Shown: positions 44,973 to 56,869 of the stretch, piece by piece
How positions within the stretch are numbered: position 1 is the first letter of the stretch
How the letters are laid out: each line of letters starts with the position of its first letter
NCBI GenBank assembly: GCA_037576195.1
Contig: CM075103.1
Coordinates: 29,224,723 to 29,288,722 of the forward strand
DNA: 64,000 nt
DNA from: Phytoseiulus persimilis
Lineage: Eukaryota > Arthropoda > Arachnida > Mesostigmata > Phytoseiidae
Direction of reading: 5' to 3'
Translations under genes and position numbers: made by a program
The notes under the pieces: model-generated
What the model saw: the letters and a program-made list of their open reading frames with translations, nothing else
Database searches by the model: none
What the model was told of the DNA's origin: nothing

Positions 44973-45400
44973 TCATCTTTCTAAAGTCACTAAGAACCTC
45001 TCGTCACCTTCCACTTCCCACAACTCGCTATGGTTGATTTCATTCGCATTTCCTTCTCCCACTCTTATGCCCGCTTGGTCCCGGATATCTCCCCTGATCT
45101 CCCCAATACACGGATGTTCGTTAAAGTAGGTTGACTCGCCGTTTTCGCATCGAAGTCGCACCTGTACCTCATTCGTTCCCCTCGAGCCAGCATCGACGAT
45201 GGAGCTGGCATTGGACCGCATTTCCAAGATCCACTCAAGTCATATATCTCATTGTATCTAAAGATCGATGGATGGAGATTTGATGATGATGCCTGAACTT
45301 CCCAGCCCTGGTGATCAAGTCCTCGCTCAACAACAATTCTGAGCGACATATCCGAGCAGTTCCGAAATTTGAGTCCCTCGCGATTCCTCGGAATGGAAAA
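44973..45400 (-). pseudogene. Frameshifted protein-like open frame, unknown
   Basis: Two minus-strand frames abut near 45255. The upstream one reads MSLRIVVERGLDHQGWEV and on to RYNEIYDL. The downstream one reads LEWILEMRSNASS, VQVRLRCENGE and GEIRGDIRDQAGI to a stop at 44973. A single-base shift would join them as one frame. Composition is protein-like, but no family is recognised. It could be a decayed gene, or exons whose junction I misplace. Confidence 0.25.
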
Positions 45401-45449
45401 AGCTGTTTCTGGAATTTTCCCCACGGCCCGCAAGCTCTGCACTCAAAGT

Positions 45450-46690
45450 CATCGCCACTATGGAGCTCCGCCCGCCAGGATCAGTTGAGAGGTCGGAAAT
45501 ACACCTGACGCATTCCTTCGGTAGTAGTTATTAAAACTCGTCGCTGTTTATATGAGTCGGGGCGTCATCTGCGTCCTATACCGAAAAACATGCTGGCTCG
45601 AGAGATTCGAGTTTCTAGTCAAGTTCACGCAGCTGCTGGGAACTCGACGCTGATCCCACCCTGATCCATCCTCAGGTATGAGCAGAGTGTTTGTGGATTG
45701 GAAGCATCCTCTGGCCGTTCTCAGCCTACTGTCATGGTTTGTCACGTTCAAGCTTTGAGCTGCATGCAATGAACAGCGGGGCAAGTGATGTCGCAGGAAG
45801 CAACGATTGCCGCATGATTTGGTGCCCGTTCTCTCACCCCACACTTTTTTCTCCGAAGGTCGAAGGCTGGGAAGACGATGAGGAGGCAGTGAGATGTGAG
45901 GAAAATCACTGTGCTGCATCGCCGCGTTGCACTCGGGTTCCTTGCGGGAGCATTGGACAGGTGAAAGGATTCTCATCGGAGTCCGCTCCGAGGAAGCAGA
46001 ACTGCGGGCCAGAACAGAACGCGGGAGATATCCGTCACTCGGAACGAATTTCAATCAGTGCGATTCCGATTATCGCTAAGCTGATCGAGATGAGAGGGGA
46101 AAAACGCAGTAATTTCCCACCGCTCTCTGCTTCATTGATTCCGAGAGATTTCGAGCGCTTTTGGAAGGTTCCCGACAGCATTCCAGCTCAATCCAAGCAA
46201 ACGGACGAACCCCGGCGACGGACATTATTGAAGCGGTTCACTTGTCAGCTCTGCGAGCGATGCAGGAGTAGCGAAGCGTCGACGCTCACCAGCTCCGAGA
46301 AGCTCATTTGTATCGAGACCACAGATGAAGGTAGCTGAGCGATCGGGCGAACACAGGGAGTTCATCCACAGCGGCCGAAAGTGTAGTTGTCACAGAACGC
46401 CATTATTGAGTTCCCAATGGCCGGGAGATTGATCGTAGAGCCTCCTGGAGCAGACGGCTGCTGAAGGGTAGAGTGTCTTCTATCCGATCAAAAAAGTGAA
46501 GCTCGAGTCATCAGTCGGAGAACTCTCCCACCATCAGTGGTATGAGACTCTGGGAAGATGGATGAGACTTGATTGAAGGTTCGAATACGAGTCGAACACT
46601 TTTCGGGTGACTGAACTGTTGATGTGGCTTATACTGCACTCATTCATCTCGCGTATCAGCATCCAAGTATGCCTTAGCATGAAACCTTCA
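45450..46690. other. Open frames on both strands; no gene recognised
   Basis: A 215-codon plus-strand frame (45691-46338) overlaps a 168-codon minus-strand frame (45548-46054). Neither has a domain signature, splice logic or polyadenylation signal. At this length one such frame in 64 kb is near what chance allows. Confidence 0.35.
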
Positions 46691-46719
46691 TCTTCATACA
46701 ACAAGAGGATCACATCTCA

Positions 46720-48131
46720 GAGAAAGTACCCGTAACGGTCGGGCTTCGTCAAATTTATCCTATGTCGCCTATCCTCTTTCGCCTATACATCGCAGACCTC
46801 CTAGATCGTAGTAGTGTCGCTCCTGGAGACGAGGGTTGGTTCAAGATTTGCGACAAATGTAAATTTCTAGGATTTGAGGGTGAAGAAGTCCGTCACGATT
46901 CCTGGTCTGTTGTTTGCGGACGACTTGCTCCTCATGGCGAGCAACACAACGGATATGAGAACTCTTCTAGAGATAACATCCAAATTCGGAGACCAGAGGT
47001 CAATCACATTCAACCCTTTGAAGAGCGTAGTGATGGTATCCACTCAACCCTCCTCATTGGATCATAATCCAGATCGAGACCGACAGATACAAGGGAAACC
47101 AATACCTATGGTTGAATCCTATAAGTACTTGGGGATCGAAATTTCGGCCAAAAAAGATTACTTATCCCAGCACTGGAACAAGCTGACAGATAAGGCCAAC
47201 ACGGCGATCAGAAGACTCAATGCGAGAACGCTTTGGAGCTTCAACAGGTTTGGAGTATCCAAAATTCTTTGGAAAGGCTCAGCAATACCACAATTGGCCC
47301 ACTGCAATGGAGTAATCGCGATGCCCAGAAGGCTGAGGAACCTCATCGAAGTCAGACGACGGGACGCGGGGAGGTAGGCCATGGGAATACCACACTCCAC
47401 AGTATCGGAGGAGTTCATCGAGGGAGAACTAGATTGGAGCTCCTTCGATGCCATGGAGACCATCAACAAAATCATGAATTAGGAGAGAGTGAAACAGATG
47501 GAGCCGTTCAAGTGGCCCAGAATGGTACTCACCGTTACTGAGATAACAAACACCAAAGTGAAGGCAACGGAGAGACTCAGAAGTTTGAGAACCCAGTATG
47601 ACTTTGAAGATCTCAGACTGACCAGAAATACACTAGGCAAACCAATGTGGAATATGTTCCGCAAAGAACTCAAAACGAGGGTGCGGGATGAGTAGGACTT
47701 CATATGGAGACGAAATATTGAGTCCAGATCCACATTGACTGTTTATCGAAAGCTCAAACAGACTCGAGGTCTCGAGAGGGAACTATACGATAACTAGCGG
47801 GGAGTCGGGTCTTGGCGCTAGCCAGAGCAGGAATACTCAACACCAAGAGCCGGCAAAACTCCCGGGATCCTTCCATAGATATGAAATGAGCGCGATAAGA
47901 ACCCGGAAACCGACAAACATGTCATTCTGGAATGTGAGGAAGGAAAACACTCCCAGACGGAGTTCGCGTACCGACCAGGATTCACCCTTATCCAACAGCG
48001 AGGAAGCTGAGAAGGACAAGGGATATCCTAAGGCGATGGGAGAACAATGGGGTATGATCTGTGAACGCAATACAGTTCACCCCTGCTATGGAAGGTAACA
48101 TATGGGCATGTGTAAGATCCGATAAAATAAA
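46720..48131 (+). pseudogene. Non-LTR retrotransposon reverse transcriptase remnant 1
   Basis: Reverse transcriptase motifs run in order across shifted frames. They are MSPILFRLYIADLL (46762; the P-Q-G-S..SP.LF region with the Gln-Gly lost), LLFADDLLLMAS (about 46910; catalytic ADD), SYKYLGIEI (47125), a thumb-like segment to 47377 (stop), and MEPFKWPRMVLT and onwards from 47499. A Cys/His-type tail DKHVILECEEGKH lies near 47915. At least two frameshifts and several stops make it dead. It ends near an AATAAA (48126-48131). It is of the CR1/Jockey general type; the clade is not assigned. Confidence 0.8.
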
Positions 48132-48134
48132 ATC

Positions 48135-49540
48135 AAATGCCGTAGGATGATGAGAACCGATATCGTAGCGACATAGACGACGTCCACCCATTGAAGACAG
48201 GCCTCAATGGCCTCATGCGCGTCAAGACTGCCGTGGGACAGGCCCGGCTGACCAGGGGCTCGCCACGAATGCGCGAACGGCCATCTCTGATCACCTTGTT
48301 CCCCAAAGCAGCAATTGCTGAGATTCTATGGAAGAGTCTATCTCCGGAATCCAGCGCATAAATCATCGCAGACTCCTCGCAGAGAGAACAACAAATAATC
48401 TTTGTTGCAACGGAGGAATTATGAGATCGAGTAGCGGTAGTCGGTGGAATCATGGTTTTCGACAGAAATAACGCGACAATGAACATTGTGCGTGATTTGG
48501 GTAAATCATGCCCGGAATCCAAGCAGGAAGACAACGGAGATATCTCCGGCCGAAGACAGGAGATCATGTTCGAACAAAGCTACAAAAGCTCCTTCTCCGA
48601 GCTCAGATTTGATTTTGTGGCACTTCTGGAAGGCGATTCAGATAACTTCAAAATTCGCACCGTTATCAGGAGAGCTTCTGATGACTGATTCTCTGAACAA
48701 GAGATCTCCGCGAACATGAATTATTCGTCGCACGAGCGAACCGTATGACGGAATTTCGACCGAGAGGCTCCGTCTTCCTGAGGATCAGGAAGATGGAGAT
48801 GTGCCTCCTTGCGTTCTTGTCTCTTCATGATAAAATCGGACGCCCAACTTTCTTGTGATGTGGCACTCGCCGTCGTCTCCTCTCTGGGCTGGTCCCCATG
48901 AGCACGCCCAGTATTCCGTCTCGAGGTAAGTCGGAAGTTTTTTTTCTGGGAGTATGCAGAATAATGTCCGGAGTCCGAACTCCGAGATGGCGTAGCTCTG
49001 AGTCAGTTTCTGAAATCATAAACCTCATGCACTTATACTGCCACGCTTTAGCTGGCTCGGTGACTCCGATGTATATTTTTTCCAAGTCACCATCATTCCC
49101 AACTCTGTTCTGCATGAAATTCTAATTTGAGAGCTCTTCCCCTGTGAGCTGGTATAGTGAGCTGTAAGAGGAGTGTTTACTTGTCAGAGGAGGGCGCATA
49201 ACTTGAGGAGTGCCGAGGGCGTATGAGTAAAACACCTGACAACTTCAGACAAAGTTAGAATAATGATCCCTAATAAGCGGTCTCAGCCTCGGTGAGGACT
49301 TCTGGGCTGTGCGAGTCACAGAACTTTCAAGATCATCGAATCGCATTCGCCCCTTCCGTGCTCCGCCACGGGCTACGTCCTCCAGCATCGCAGGAATGAG
49401 AACTGTACTTGTCGGGCTCTCCTCGAAGACGGTAAGCCAACTGTCGGTACTAGAGAAACATCCATCCTCTCTTCTAATGGAAGGACATCGTCCGTGGCCT
49501 TTTCCAGGAAATCCTCAGAGCTTTTCATTATTTTCCCTCG
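48135..49540. other. No supportable gene
   Basis: Open frames up to 144 codons (48133-48567, minus) lack any recognisable feature. No repeats noticed. Confidence 0.4.
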
Positions 49541-49544
49541 CTCC

Positions 49545-49835
49545 CGCCTCGATCTGACCATATTTTTCGAGGGCCGGGGAAGTTATTCCGAGGACGATCT
49601 CCTCATATTTCTGTGGGTCAACTAAGGTGATACCGAGGTCGATTTGACTCGTTTTTGGGGCCCGTGGAGGTGACTCCGAGATGGATCTGACCATCCTCCT
49701 GGGGGTCCATAGAGGTTGAACCGAGGTCAATTTAAGCATAGTTGATCACCTCCATGGAGCCCCAGAAGTCAGCTCAGATCGACCTCGGAAACACCTCCAT
49801 GAACTCCGAAAAGTGTGGTCAGATCGAGGAGAATC
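49545..49835. repeat. 45-bp-period satellite, cluster C, with orientation switch
   Basis: Units at about 49553, 49598, 49639 and 49684 run in the cluster A orientation (GATCTGACCATATTTTTCG type). After about 49737 the orientation flips: CAGATCGACCTCGG and CAGATCGAGG at about 49772 and 49818. The cluster is thus a small palindrome of satellite units. Confidence 0.75.
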
Positions 49836-49839
49836 TTCT

Positions 49840-50455
49840 TCGAAGTATCGTCAGAGCCAGGGCGAACAATGATGAGATCGAGTCGGAAAATCACCGCTGC
49901 TTTGGAGCTAAGGCGTGATTACCAAACGGTCATTCTGAGTGAGGGATTCCTTGGAGCCTATTGATGCTGATACTCTTTGAACTGTTGCAAAACGTAGCCA
50001 CTCGAACTCCATCATCGATTTTCGTTTGATTCCCGAGCAAAGCTACAGGCTGTGACGTACCCTACGTCACAAAGATATTCGCCACAGAATTGCTTTTGAG
50101 ATCTGGTCGACATTCAGTGGCTGAATCAGGAATCGTGGGAACCCTTGGAAGAGTTCAAGTGTTCTGATCTCTTTGGAATTAAATTGGACACTCGATAAGG
50201 CATGGACCGATTAAGACCGTTCTCGACAGAAGGCTTAACGCTCATTCATGAATCCGGTGAGCGAGTTGTAAATCATCAATATTCTAGAGAATCGATTTCT
50301 GACGATATGGACTCTGAGCTCCACTCTGCCCGAGGCTCCAGACTATCCCGGCCCTCAAGAGATCCCCTCTCGAAATCGCGATGCGAGATAACCGTTGCTC
50401 TTTTCTTGAATATCGCCAGTAGTATTGGTTGAATGCCCAAGTCCTGTATCACTAG
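49840..50455. other. No supportable gene
   Basis: Nothing recognisable. The region lies between satellite cluster C and a foldback repeat. Confidence 0.4.
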
Positions 50456-50459
50456 TTAG

Positions 50460-51440
50460 AATCGCTCATACCATTCAGTGAGCTTCAAAATGCGATCAAT
50501 CGTGACATGTTTCGAAACGCGTCGTGCTCATGCGAGCGATTTCACTAAGATCTTCAAAATAAGAAAAATCGCGATTTAACGATTCGCGCAAGAATAAGAA
50601 TATGAACCCTAAACTTATTTGTATAACTGCGGCGCTCGAAAAAGAGCGGTTTCAAAGAAAAAATTACCAGTGTTGCCGCTACAAAGCGGAGATATCAGCC
50701 GCGGATGGTTAGAGTTCTCACTGATTTTTATCCGCTAGTTGAGCGGTCTCATCGATGGGATAGGCTGCTGTTCCTCTGGAAAGGCTCAAAAGCCTCTCGG
50801 GAATTGGTTTCCAACACAAGTGATCGGCATATCACATTTCCGCTGCTAACTGATAAGAATAAGATTCCGGGACTCGACTAGAGCCTGACTGCTTCAGAGA
50901 ATATTGATCGAATTGATTTCCCATCACAAGGCGATGCAGATGCGCTCCAGGATACGAGAGGGACAACAGACAGTTTCCCAGTCTTCTCTCTGGGACGACG
51001 AGTTCGACTGCTACGGCAGAGCGAACTTGCTAGCTTTCCCACAGTACAACACGTTCTAAAATATTTAGACTGAGAGAAGCGTCGCTGGTTACGGAAGAGG
51101 AATGGATTTTTCGTCGCTGTGACGGATGAAAATGATTTACCTCGGATCTTGAAGTTCATTCTCGTCAGGCGAACGATGATGAAACGTGTTCAAAGGACAT
51201 TTCCTATGGGCTTCTGAGCGTTCCGAGAGAGATCCCAGCGTATCCCATCCATGACACCGTTCAACTGGCGGAAAAGAATCACATCAGAAGTCAGATCTCG
51301 CGCTGCTGATATCTCCGCTTCGCTGCGGGCAAACTGCGATTTTTCGATTTTTACAATTCCAGTAGAATCCCTCGTGTGATCACGCGTATTTTCGGATCAT
51401 GTGGTGCTTGATCGTATCTGATAGCTGACTGGATGCCACG
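50460..51440. repeat. Large diverged inverted repeat (foldback), about 1 kb
   Basis: The left arm (50460-50720) and right arm (about 51270-51440) share, in reverse order and orientation, GCTGATATCTCCGCTT, GCGATTTTTC, ACGCG with TTTCG and CATGT, CG(A/C)TTGATCG and AGCT.ACTG. Divergence is substantial. The right arm also matches 42870-42935. The centre is non-coding. It is probably an old foldback or miniature element family. Confidence 0.5.
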
Positions 51441-51448
51441 CATTTCGT

Positions 51449-51672
51449 ATACCCTAAAGTCTGGGAGATAAGGGACTACTTTTTTGACTGAGAACATTAC
51501 GGGAACTTCTGCTCGTGCGTACGCATTTGAATCCCGATGATTTTGCAAGATGTAGCAACGTTCTGTCAATCACGGAAGAGTGCCAGATCTTGAAAATTCC
51601 ATCGATGACTGTGAATTCTGGGTGAATTTATGGTTGGAAAAGTAGTCCCATATCTCCCAGACTTTAGGGTAT
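51449..51672. repeat. Inverted repeat, 35-bp arms, 154-bp spacer
   Basis: The left arm (51449-51483) starts ATACCCTAAAGTCTGGGAGA. The right arm (51638-51672) is its reverse complement with one mismatch in 35. The high identity, unlike the older repeat next to it, points to a recent event or to selection on a hairpin. The spacer has no coding frame. Confidence 0.8.
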
Positions 51673-51679
51673 TTATGTT

Positions 51680-54330
51680 CTTTTTGCGCCTCTTGGGAGC
51701 GGAGTTGTGAGAGAAGGGGCCCAGAACTTTTCCTCCCACCCAGCACTTGAAACCATCAGGCCCGTCCATTGAAGAAGGAAGTGCGAGGTACGCTGGCTCT
51801 GTAACGTGAGCCGTGGGAAAATGTTTGGAATTTCCAGGCAAAATCCTGGTTTGGGAACAGTCGAAACTTGTCGAATGGGCCTAGTGGTCAAATCAAGGTC
51901 TAAATCCCGCTCAATTCGACGACCAGAGCTGGCAGCAATGTACGCCGCCAGGCAGATTCGTCTGATCAGCTGTTGGAAATACTCCGTTCTACGTCATAAT
52001 CTGGGTGTCCGAGATGGGTACAAGTTCAGAGCAACCAATTGCCTTAGATGTCCAACCCGAATACCCGAGATCCCGAAAACCCAGAATCACGGGTCGAAGA
52101 CCCGGTATCCTGACAACTTCGCTCTAGAGTCGAGCCTTGGTGGAAACCAACGAGACTTCTTTGCTCAGCGACGAGTCTGATCGAGGACTTGGGTAGCATG
52201 AGAGGCAGCTAGGGTTTTGGATGAAACTGTGGAAGCCGCGGATGGAATTGGCAGAGGCGCGACTCAGTGCTCATGTCAACTATCTTTCAGGAATGAGGCG
52301 GCTCCCAAACTGATGTGGAGTCATTTCAGGGTCGTTTCGTCTTAGTTAGGTGACGAATGAACACAGCACCACTACATGTCTCGCCTGTACTGCCTGTACA
52401 CCTGTAACTTTAGTTCCTAGGGAATATAGGGAATCAAGATCGCGATGCGTCACTGCATCAGTTACTGTCCAGTTGAATCGATTGTCGCGGGAGGCGAGAA
52501 TGTGAGGTCCCGTTCTAATCATGGGGGATATTCTGAAGCTTGTACGAGCAGTTCTATGGGTAGGCTCGGCGCGACACGAGAATAGAACTCCTGCCCACCG
52601 TTTCCCTCCGATAGACCTAATATGGGACCTACTCGAGTGACTCTAAACACAACTGATGGTTGTGAAAGGCTGCTTGTCTCAAACGCGGCTGCCACACTCT
52701 CCTCTTAAACCCCAGCTCCCTCTCATACTTTTCAAGTCCATGTCCTGACTCGTCACTGAGCATAGAAGCCTCATTGGCTTCCCCGAGGCTCCGTTCGAGG
52801 GAGAGAATCGATTGTGAGTATTCGGGTTTCGGGTACTCGCCGTTCCAGATCACGGACAGGATTATGAAGCAGGTTCTCAGAGGATCGCTACTTCGCTGGA
52901 ATAGGCATTACGCCATCCGGCCGCTCGAGGCGAATCCCGTAATGCGTTCACCGTGAGATTTCGATATCTTCCCTGGGGAGGAGACCTTCAATGTTGTCGG
53001 ATCAGCCGGCACACAGGAGCGCTGAGACGCAGCCCTGTTAACTCCTGAATTTCGAGCATGCGCTGCTTTCGATCCACCGGACCCTGGTGTTCCCTGCACA
53101 GCCCTGGTCTTTTCGCTGCTGAATGATTCGCGCCGTCATCCGAATTTCGGTGATTGCACTTGCACGAGCCTCCTCCCTCTCGGCCTGGGAGTCCTCGGAT
53201 ACCGAATTCCCATCCCCAGGTGCATTCAACCGTCGCCGGATTCGAATTCTAATCTCTCTGAAGGACAACTGTTATCCGGGTCGGAGGAGCTACGGCATAC
53301 AGCCGGAAATGACGTCAGCAAACAGCGAAGGCGATTTCCTAGGCTGCGAAAGGAAGACAAACGGACGAGAGTTCAAAGTTTGAGTCAGCGCCGACCGCAG
53401 GATGTCATTGCCTCAGCATAATGAGCCAGCGCCAGCAACTGTAACGGCATGGGCCGTGTGATGGTTTCGAAAATAGTTTGCACGATCACGTGGAGCTGCT
53501 GCCACTGTTGTAATGGGCGAGCGAGGTTGCCTCACTCGGATGTCTCTCGAGCATGACAAACTATTCCGCAAAACTGAATTCCCAGTTCACTGCTCGCGCG
53601 TCACCCAGCAAGAGATTCCGGCTCGATCTGAAAGAGATTTTCCGATGTCGAAACCGGACTCGTTCGTATTCTCCAGCGATACTCCTCATCTTGAGCCTCC
53701 CAAACATATTCTCAGATTCGCGGGATGAGCAGAAAACCTTCGGTAGGGAACGAACGTTCCTCGGAGTCCCAGGTAAATCCCGTGCATTGCGGGACCTTCC
53801 CCAGAGCTCCTGGGTCGAAAATGAATGCACCCGAAAGCTCGCCGCAAACGGAGCTCTAGCGAGAGTCGAACTCAAAAAAATGAAGAATTTTGGCCTCGTT
53901 CTTCAGCTGTGACGAGGTCGCGACGCGTAGCTCCATAATGATCTCGATTGAAAAGAGAACGAGAATTTTCTCTGCGCTCCCAGCTCAATGCCACTGTCAG
54001 TCTCAAACCCTGCAGAGCCTGGTGAGATTTCCGATCGAGTTTCTTGAATGGAGGCTTTTTGAGTTTATGGCTCAGCTCTCGTTTCTTCACAATGAAGTCG
54101 AGATATGGTTGCCACGAACGGATGGTGAGGCCTCAAAGAAAAGAACCATTAAAAACGACCACGACGACGACGACGAGTTTAGCGGGCTTTCGGTGACCTT
54201 GGCAACAACTTGGGTCCAAGACGAGCGATAGTGAATCGCTTGTAAACTGGTCCTTCACGGTACACTCCGTCATCGAGTTGCGACGCTGTGAAAGTTTTTC
54301 GGACCGTAACACATTATCACAACTCCCTAG
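51680..54330. other. No gene established; a few protein-like minus-strand frames
   Basis: Minus-strand frames at 52629-52853 and 53038-53268 have protein-like composition, and the latter follows a fair acceptor (GTTGTCCTTCAG), but they could not be chained. An inverted fragment of the 15.4/39.4-kb dispersed repeat is near 51.69-51.72 kb. A CACGACGACGACGACG microsatellite is at about 54160. Confidence 0.3.
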
Positions 54331-54339
54331 GGGACTTAC

Positions 54340-54533
54340 ACTCCGAAGGAAACGCGGGAGAATCGGAGCGCTGAAATCTTGAGTGATGTTGGCAAACTGG
54401 ACTGCAATGCTTTTATCGGGTTTGCCATCTCCTCTCGAATCCGCGACCAAGCCGCTATTACCGTATTCAATGTTCCGAGCCGAGTTCAAGGGAAGCCAAA
54501 CTGTTAGATCGTCTGTCCACATCTCGGAAGCCT
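54340..54533 (-). CDS. Candidate internal exon, unknown protein
   Basis: A 194-nt frame is bounded by an acceptor (AGTCAATTTCAG) and a strong donor (AGT then GTAAGT). It encodes EASEMWTDDLTVWLPLNSAR and onwards to ILPRFLRS, with no stop. Phases are 1 in and 0 out. The frame extends beyond both splice sites without stops, which weakens the case. No neighbour exon or domain was identified. Confidence 0.3.
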
Positions 54534-54539
54534 CTGAAA

Positions 54540-55730
54540 TTGACTCTATAATTGGAGGAACCTCCGATGAGAGAATGGACGAATACAGATTCCGCTGATC
54601 ACTGGTTATCGCCTCCAGGGTCGGAGAAGGAAAGTCTCGTGGGAAACTCGACACTCCGGTCCGCCTGGTGGCAGTTGATGAGCTTCAAGGAGATTCTCCT
54701 GATTACCGATCCATCAAAACTGCCGAGTGCTCAGATTTCAGGAAAAGAGTAGTCGCCCTATTCCGGATCATACTTCTGAGACGTTCGATCGGGAACGATT
54801 TTCCCTTGGAAGGACCATGTTTGAATTCACCCCGAGCTCGTCGTCTCATGAACTCCGGATGTTAGGAGCTCACTTTTTGAAGTCTTCTTGGGAGCTCGAA
54901 GCACAAAGGCATTGACGGCATTTATCCCGGTGCCAGAACGGAGAAAGTGGCAGCGAACAATCCCGTCGAAAGTGAGGACGATCGACTGGGGCGAACAATG
55001 CCCGCTGGTGAGGCATCGGAGGCAACAACACTTGAAGTGACTCTTTACGAATCGCGCTCCGCCGCAAGAAATAAGAGGAAGCCGATATATCAGTCCGCAA
55101 ATTGCTTTCCTGGCTGGGATGTGGCATCCGCTTGCCAAAAGCTATCTACAGATCCCTCTGAGGTTTTTCTGAGGCTACGTTGCTGGAAGAAAACCCCATT
55201 CGACCCGGAGGAATCGACCGTCAGGACATTATCCAATGCGGAGTTGCCAATGCGATTCCTCGGCGCTCCCGCTCTTCGAACTTTGATTATAAACTCTTTA
55301 ACGATCAAAACGCGATTCTCTTCCGGCAGGGAGTACTTGCACGCAACAAGTTGACGGTGCGTGAGGATCGAGAGCTTTACTTCCGTCTGCATACCTGACC
55401 GCAACACAGGTCGAGATTGCCTGGAACATAGAATAGGCGGAGACTTTTGAGACTCGTGGTCGGGGACGGAAAACTCCGTGACCCGGATCAGAACAACGGA
55501 TTTGTGATCGAAACGTTCTCGAACCGCATCCGGAAAACTGGGTCTGACGCATGTTTGGAGGTAATCTGGGGTAGGTTCGGTGGGCATGAACCACACGAAT
55601 GACCAGAGCGGACGATTGAGCTGAACTCTTCGGAGCGATCATCCGCACGACGGAGAGGTGACGACATCTGAGAAGTTCTCCTTTCGAAAAACAATAATAC
55701 TGTCGAGAGGAATTGGCAAGAGCGTCTTCG
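54540..55730. other. No gene established
   Basis: A 168-codon minus-strand frame (55090-55596) and a 135-codon plus-strand frame (54947-55354) overlap. Neither is recognised. The plus-strand end borders the retrotransposon remnant. Confidence 0.35.
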
Positions 55731-55739
55731 TGATTCTCC

Positions 55740-56725
55740 ATTCCGGGAAGAATTGCATTGAGCTGCACGGGATTCTCCTTGCTGCTCGCAGACCTTCCAC
55801 GGAGGATGAAGGACGGACTCAGAACAATCGCGATGTTCGCAGATGATATCCTGATTATGCATAAGAACTGGAACCAACCGCAGAAAATGTCAGAGATTTT
55901 GGGAGTCTACCTCGAAAGGGAGAGGGTGCGATTGAATCCAGAGAAGACGATTGGTCATGAAGCTGAGAAGAGGGGAGCATCTAAGCAAGCGAGATCGTAT
56001 CTTATGGAAAGGAAAAACACTCGAGTTCGTGACAAACGCAAAGTACCTAGGCATCCGACTGCGAACGACGGGACCTGTTCCACCAACCATATCGAGGAAG
56101 TCTGCTGTGAGACAGTCGCCGCTATGCACGCCGAAATAGGAGACCCCTACCTCCCATCGGTCGATACAGCAAAGAAACTGTTCGGCATCAAAGCAATGCA
56201 CACGCTTGGCTACGGGTTGGGAAGACTATAGCATCACCTAACTCCGTGAAATTTCATCACGCTGGAGAAATGTTACTCCTCCTTTATGAAGAGGGTCCTC
56301 AGAATCTCCAAAAGTATCGTAACAGATATGTGTATATACTAGCTGGCATCGACACACCCTTCGTCGAAATCTTGAGACTGTACGTGAAGGCGACATTGAC
56401 GACAGCACAACGAGGTTTCATGGACGAGTGGAAGCAAAAAGTAGCGGAGACGAGAGGAATCCTGGAAGGAGACCCATGATAGAACGCAAAGAGAGTTGGA
56501 GCAAGCCGATGTCCCCAAAAAGACACTTATTCACACGTTACCTGGTGCACGGCTACCACCACAAGCTCTGCATGACCCCCGGACGCAACACACGAAACGA
56601 CGAATGGATGTGCACGCTTTCTGGAGGAAGATGTCCCCGCTATCATGCTTTGTTATGTGAATGCGAGACCCAGACTCGAAGAACTCGGTGAGCTAAATTC
56701 TATTATGTATTATACATGCAATAAA
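55740..56725 (+). pseudogene. Non-LTR retrotransposon reverse transcriptase remnant 2
   Basis: Motifs in order are LLADLPRRMKDGLRTIAMFA with ADDILIM (about 55785-55850; catalytic ADD), RVRLNPEKT (55925), a frameshift, then ILWKGKTLEFVTNAKYLGIR (56002-56060). A shifted stretch follows (AKKLFGIKAMHTLGYGLG, 56168-56220), and a C-terminal Cys/His-rich piece is at 56540-56690 (GYHHKLCM, CPRYHALLCECE). The domain order fits Jockey/R1-type elements. Frameshifts and stops make it inactive. The 5' part is missing. An AATAAA lies at the end (56720-56725). Confidence 0.8.
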
Positions 56726-56869
56726 TTATTTCAATCAATCCATCAGCCATTCCGGGAAAAAACGAGGGTCGTCAACATCTACAATTCGACAGGCCATCGT
56801 CATCTGGCCGATTTGACTCCTGGATGTAGTCGACTCCCTGCAAGACTGCTTCCATAGTTCCCGCTGCTG

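Noticed and set aside
45691..46338. 215-codon plus-strand open frame
   Set aside because: Overlapped by a 168-codon opposite frame; low sequence coherence and no recognisable motif.
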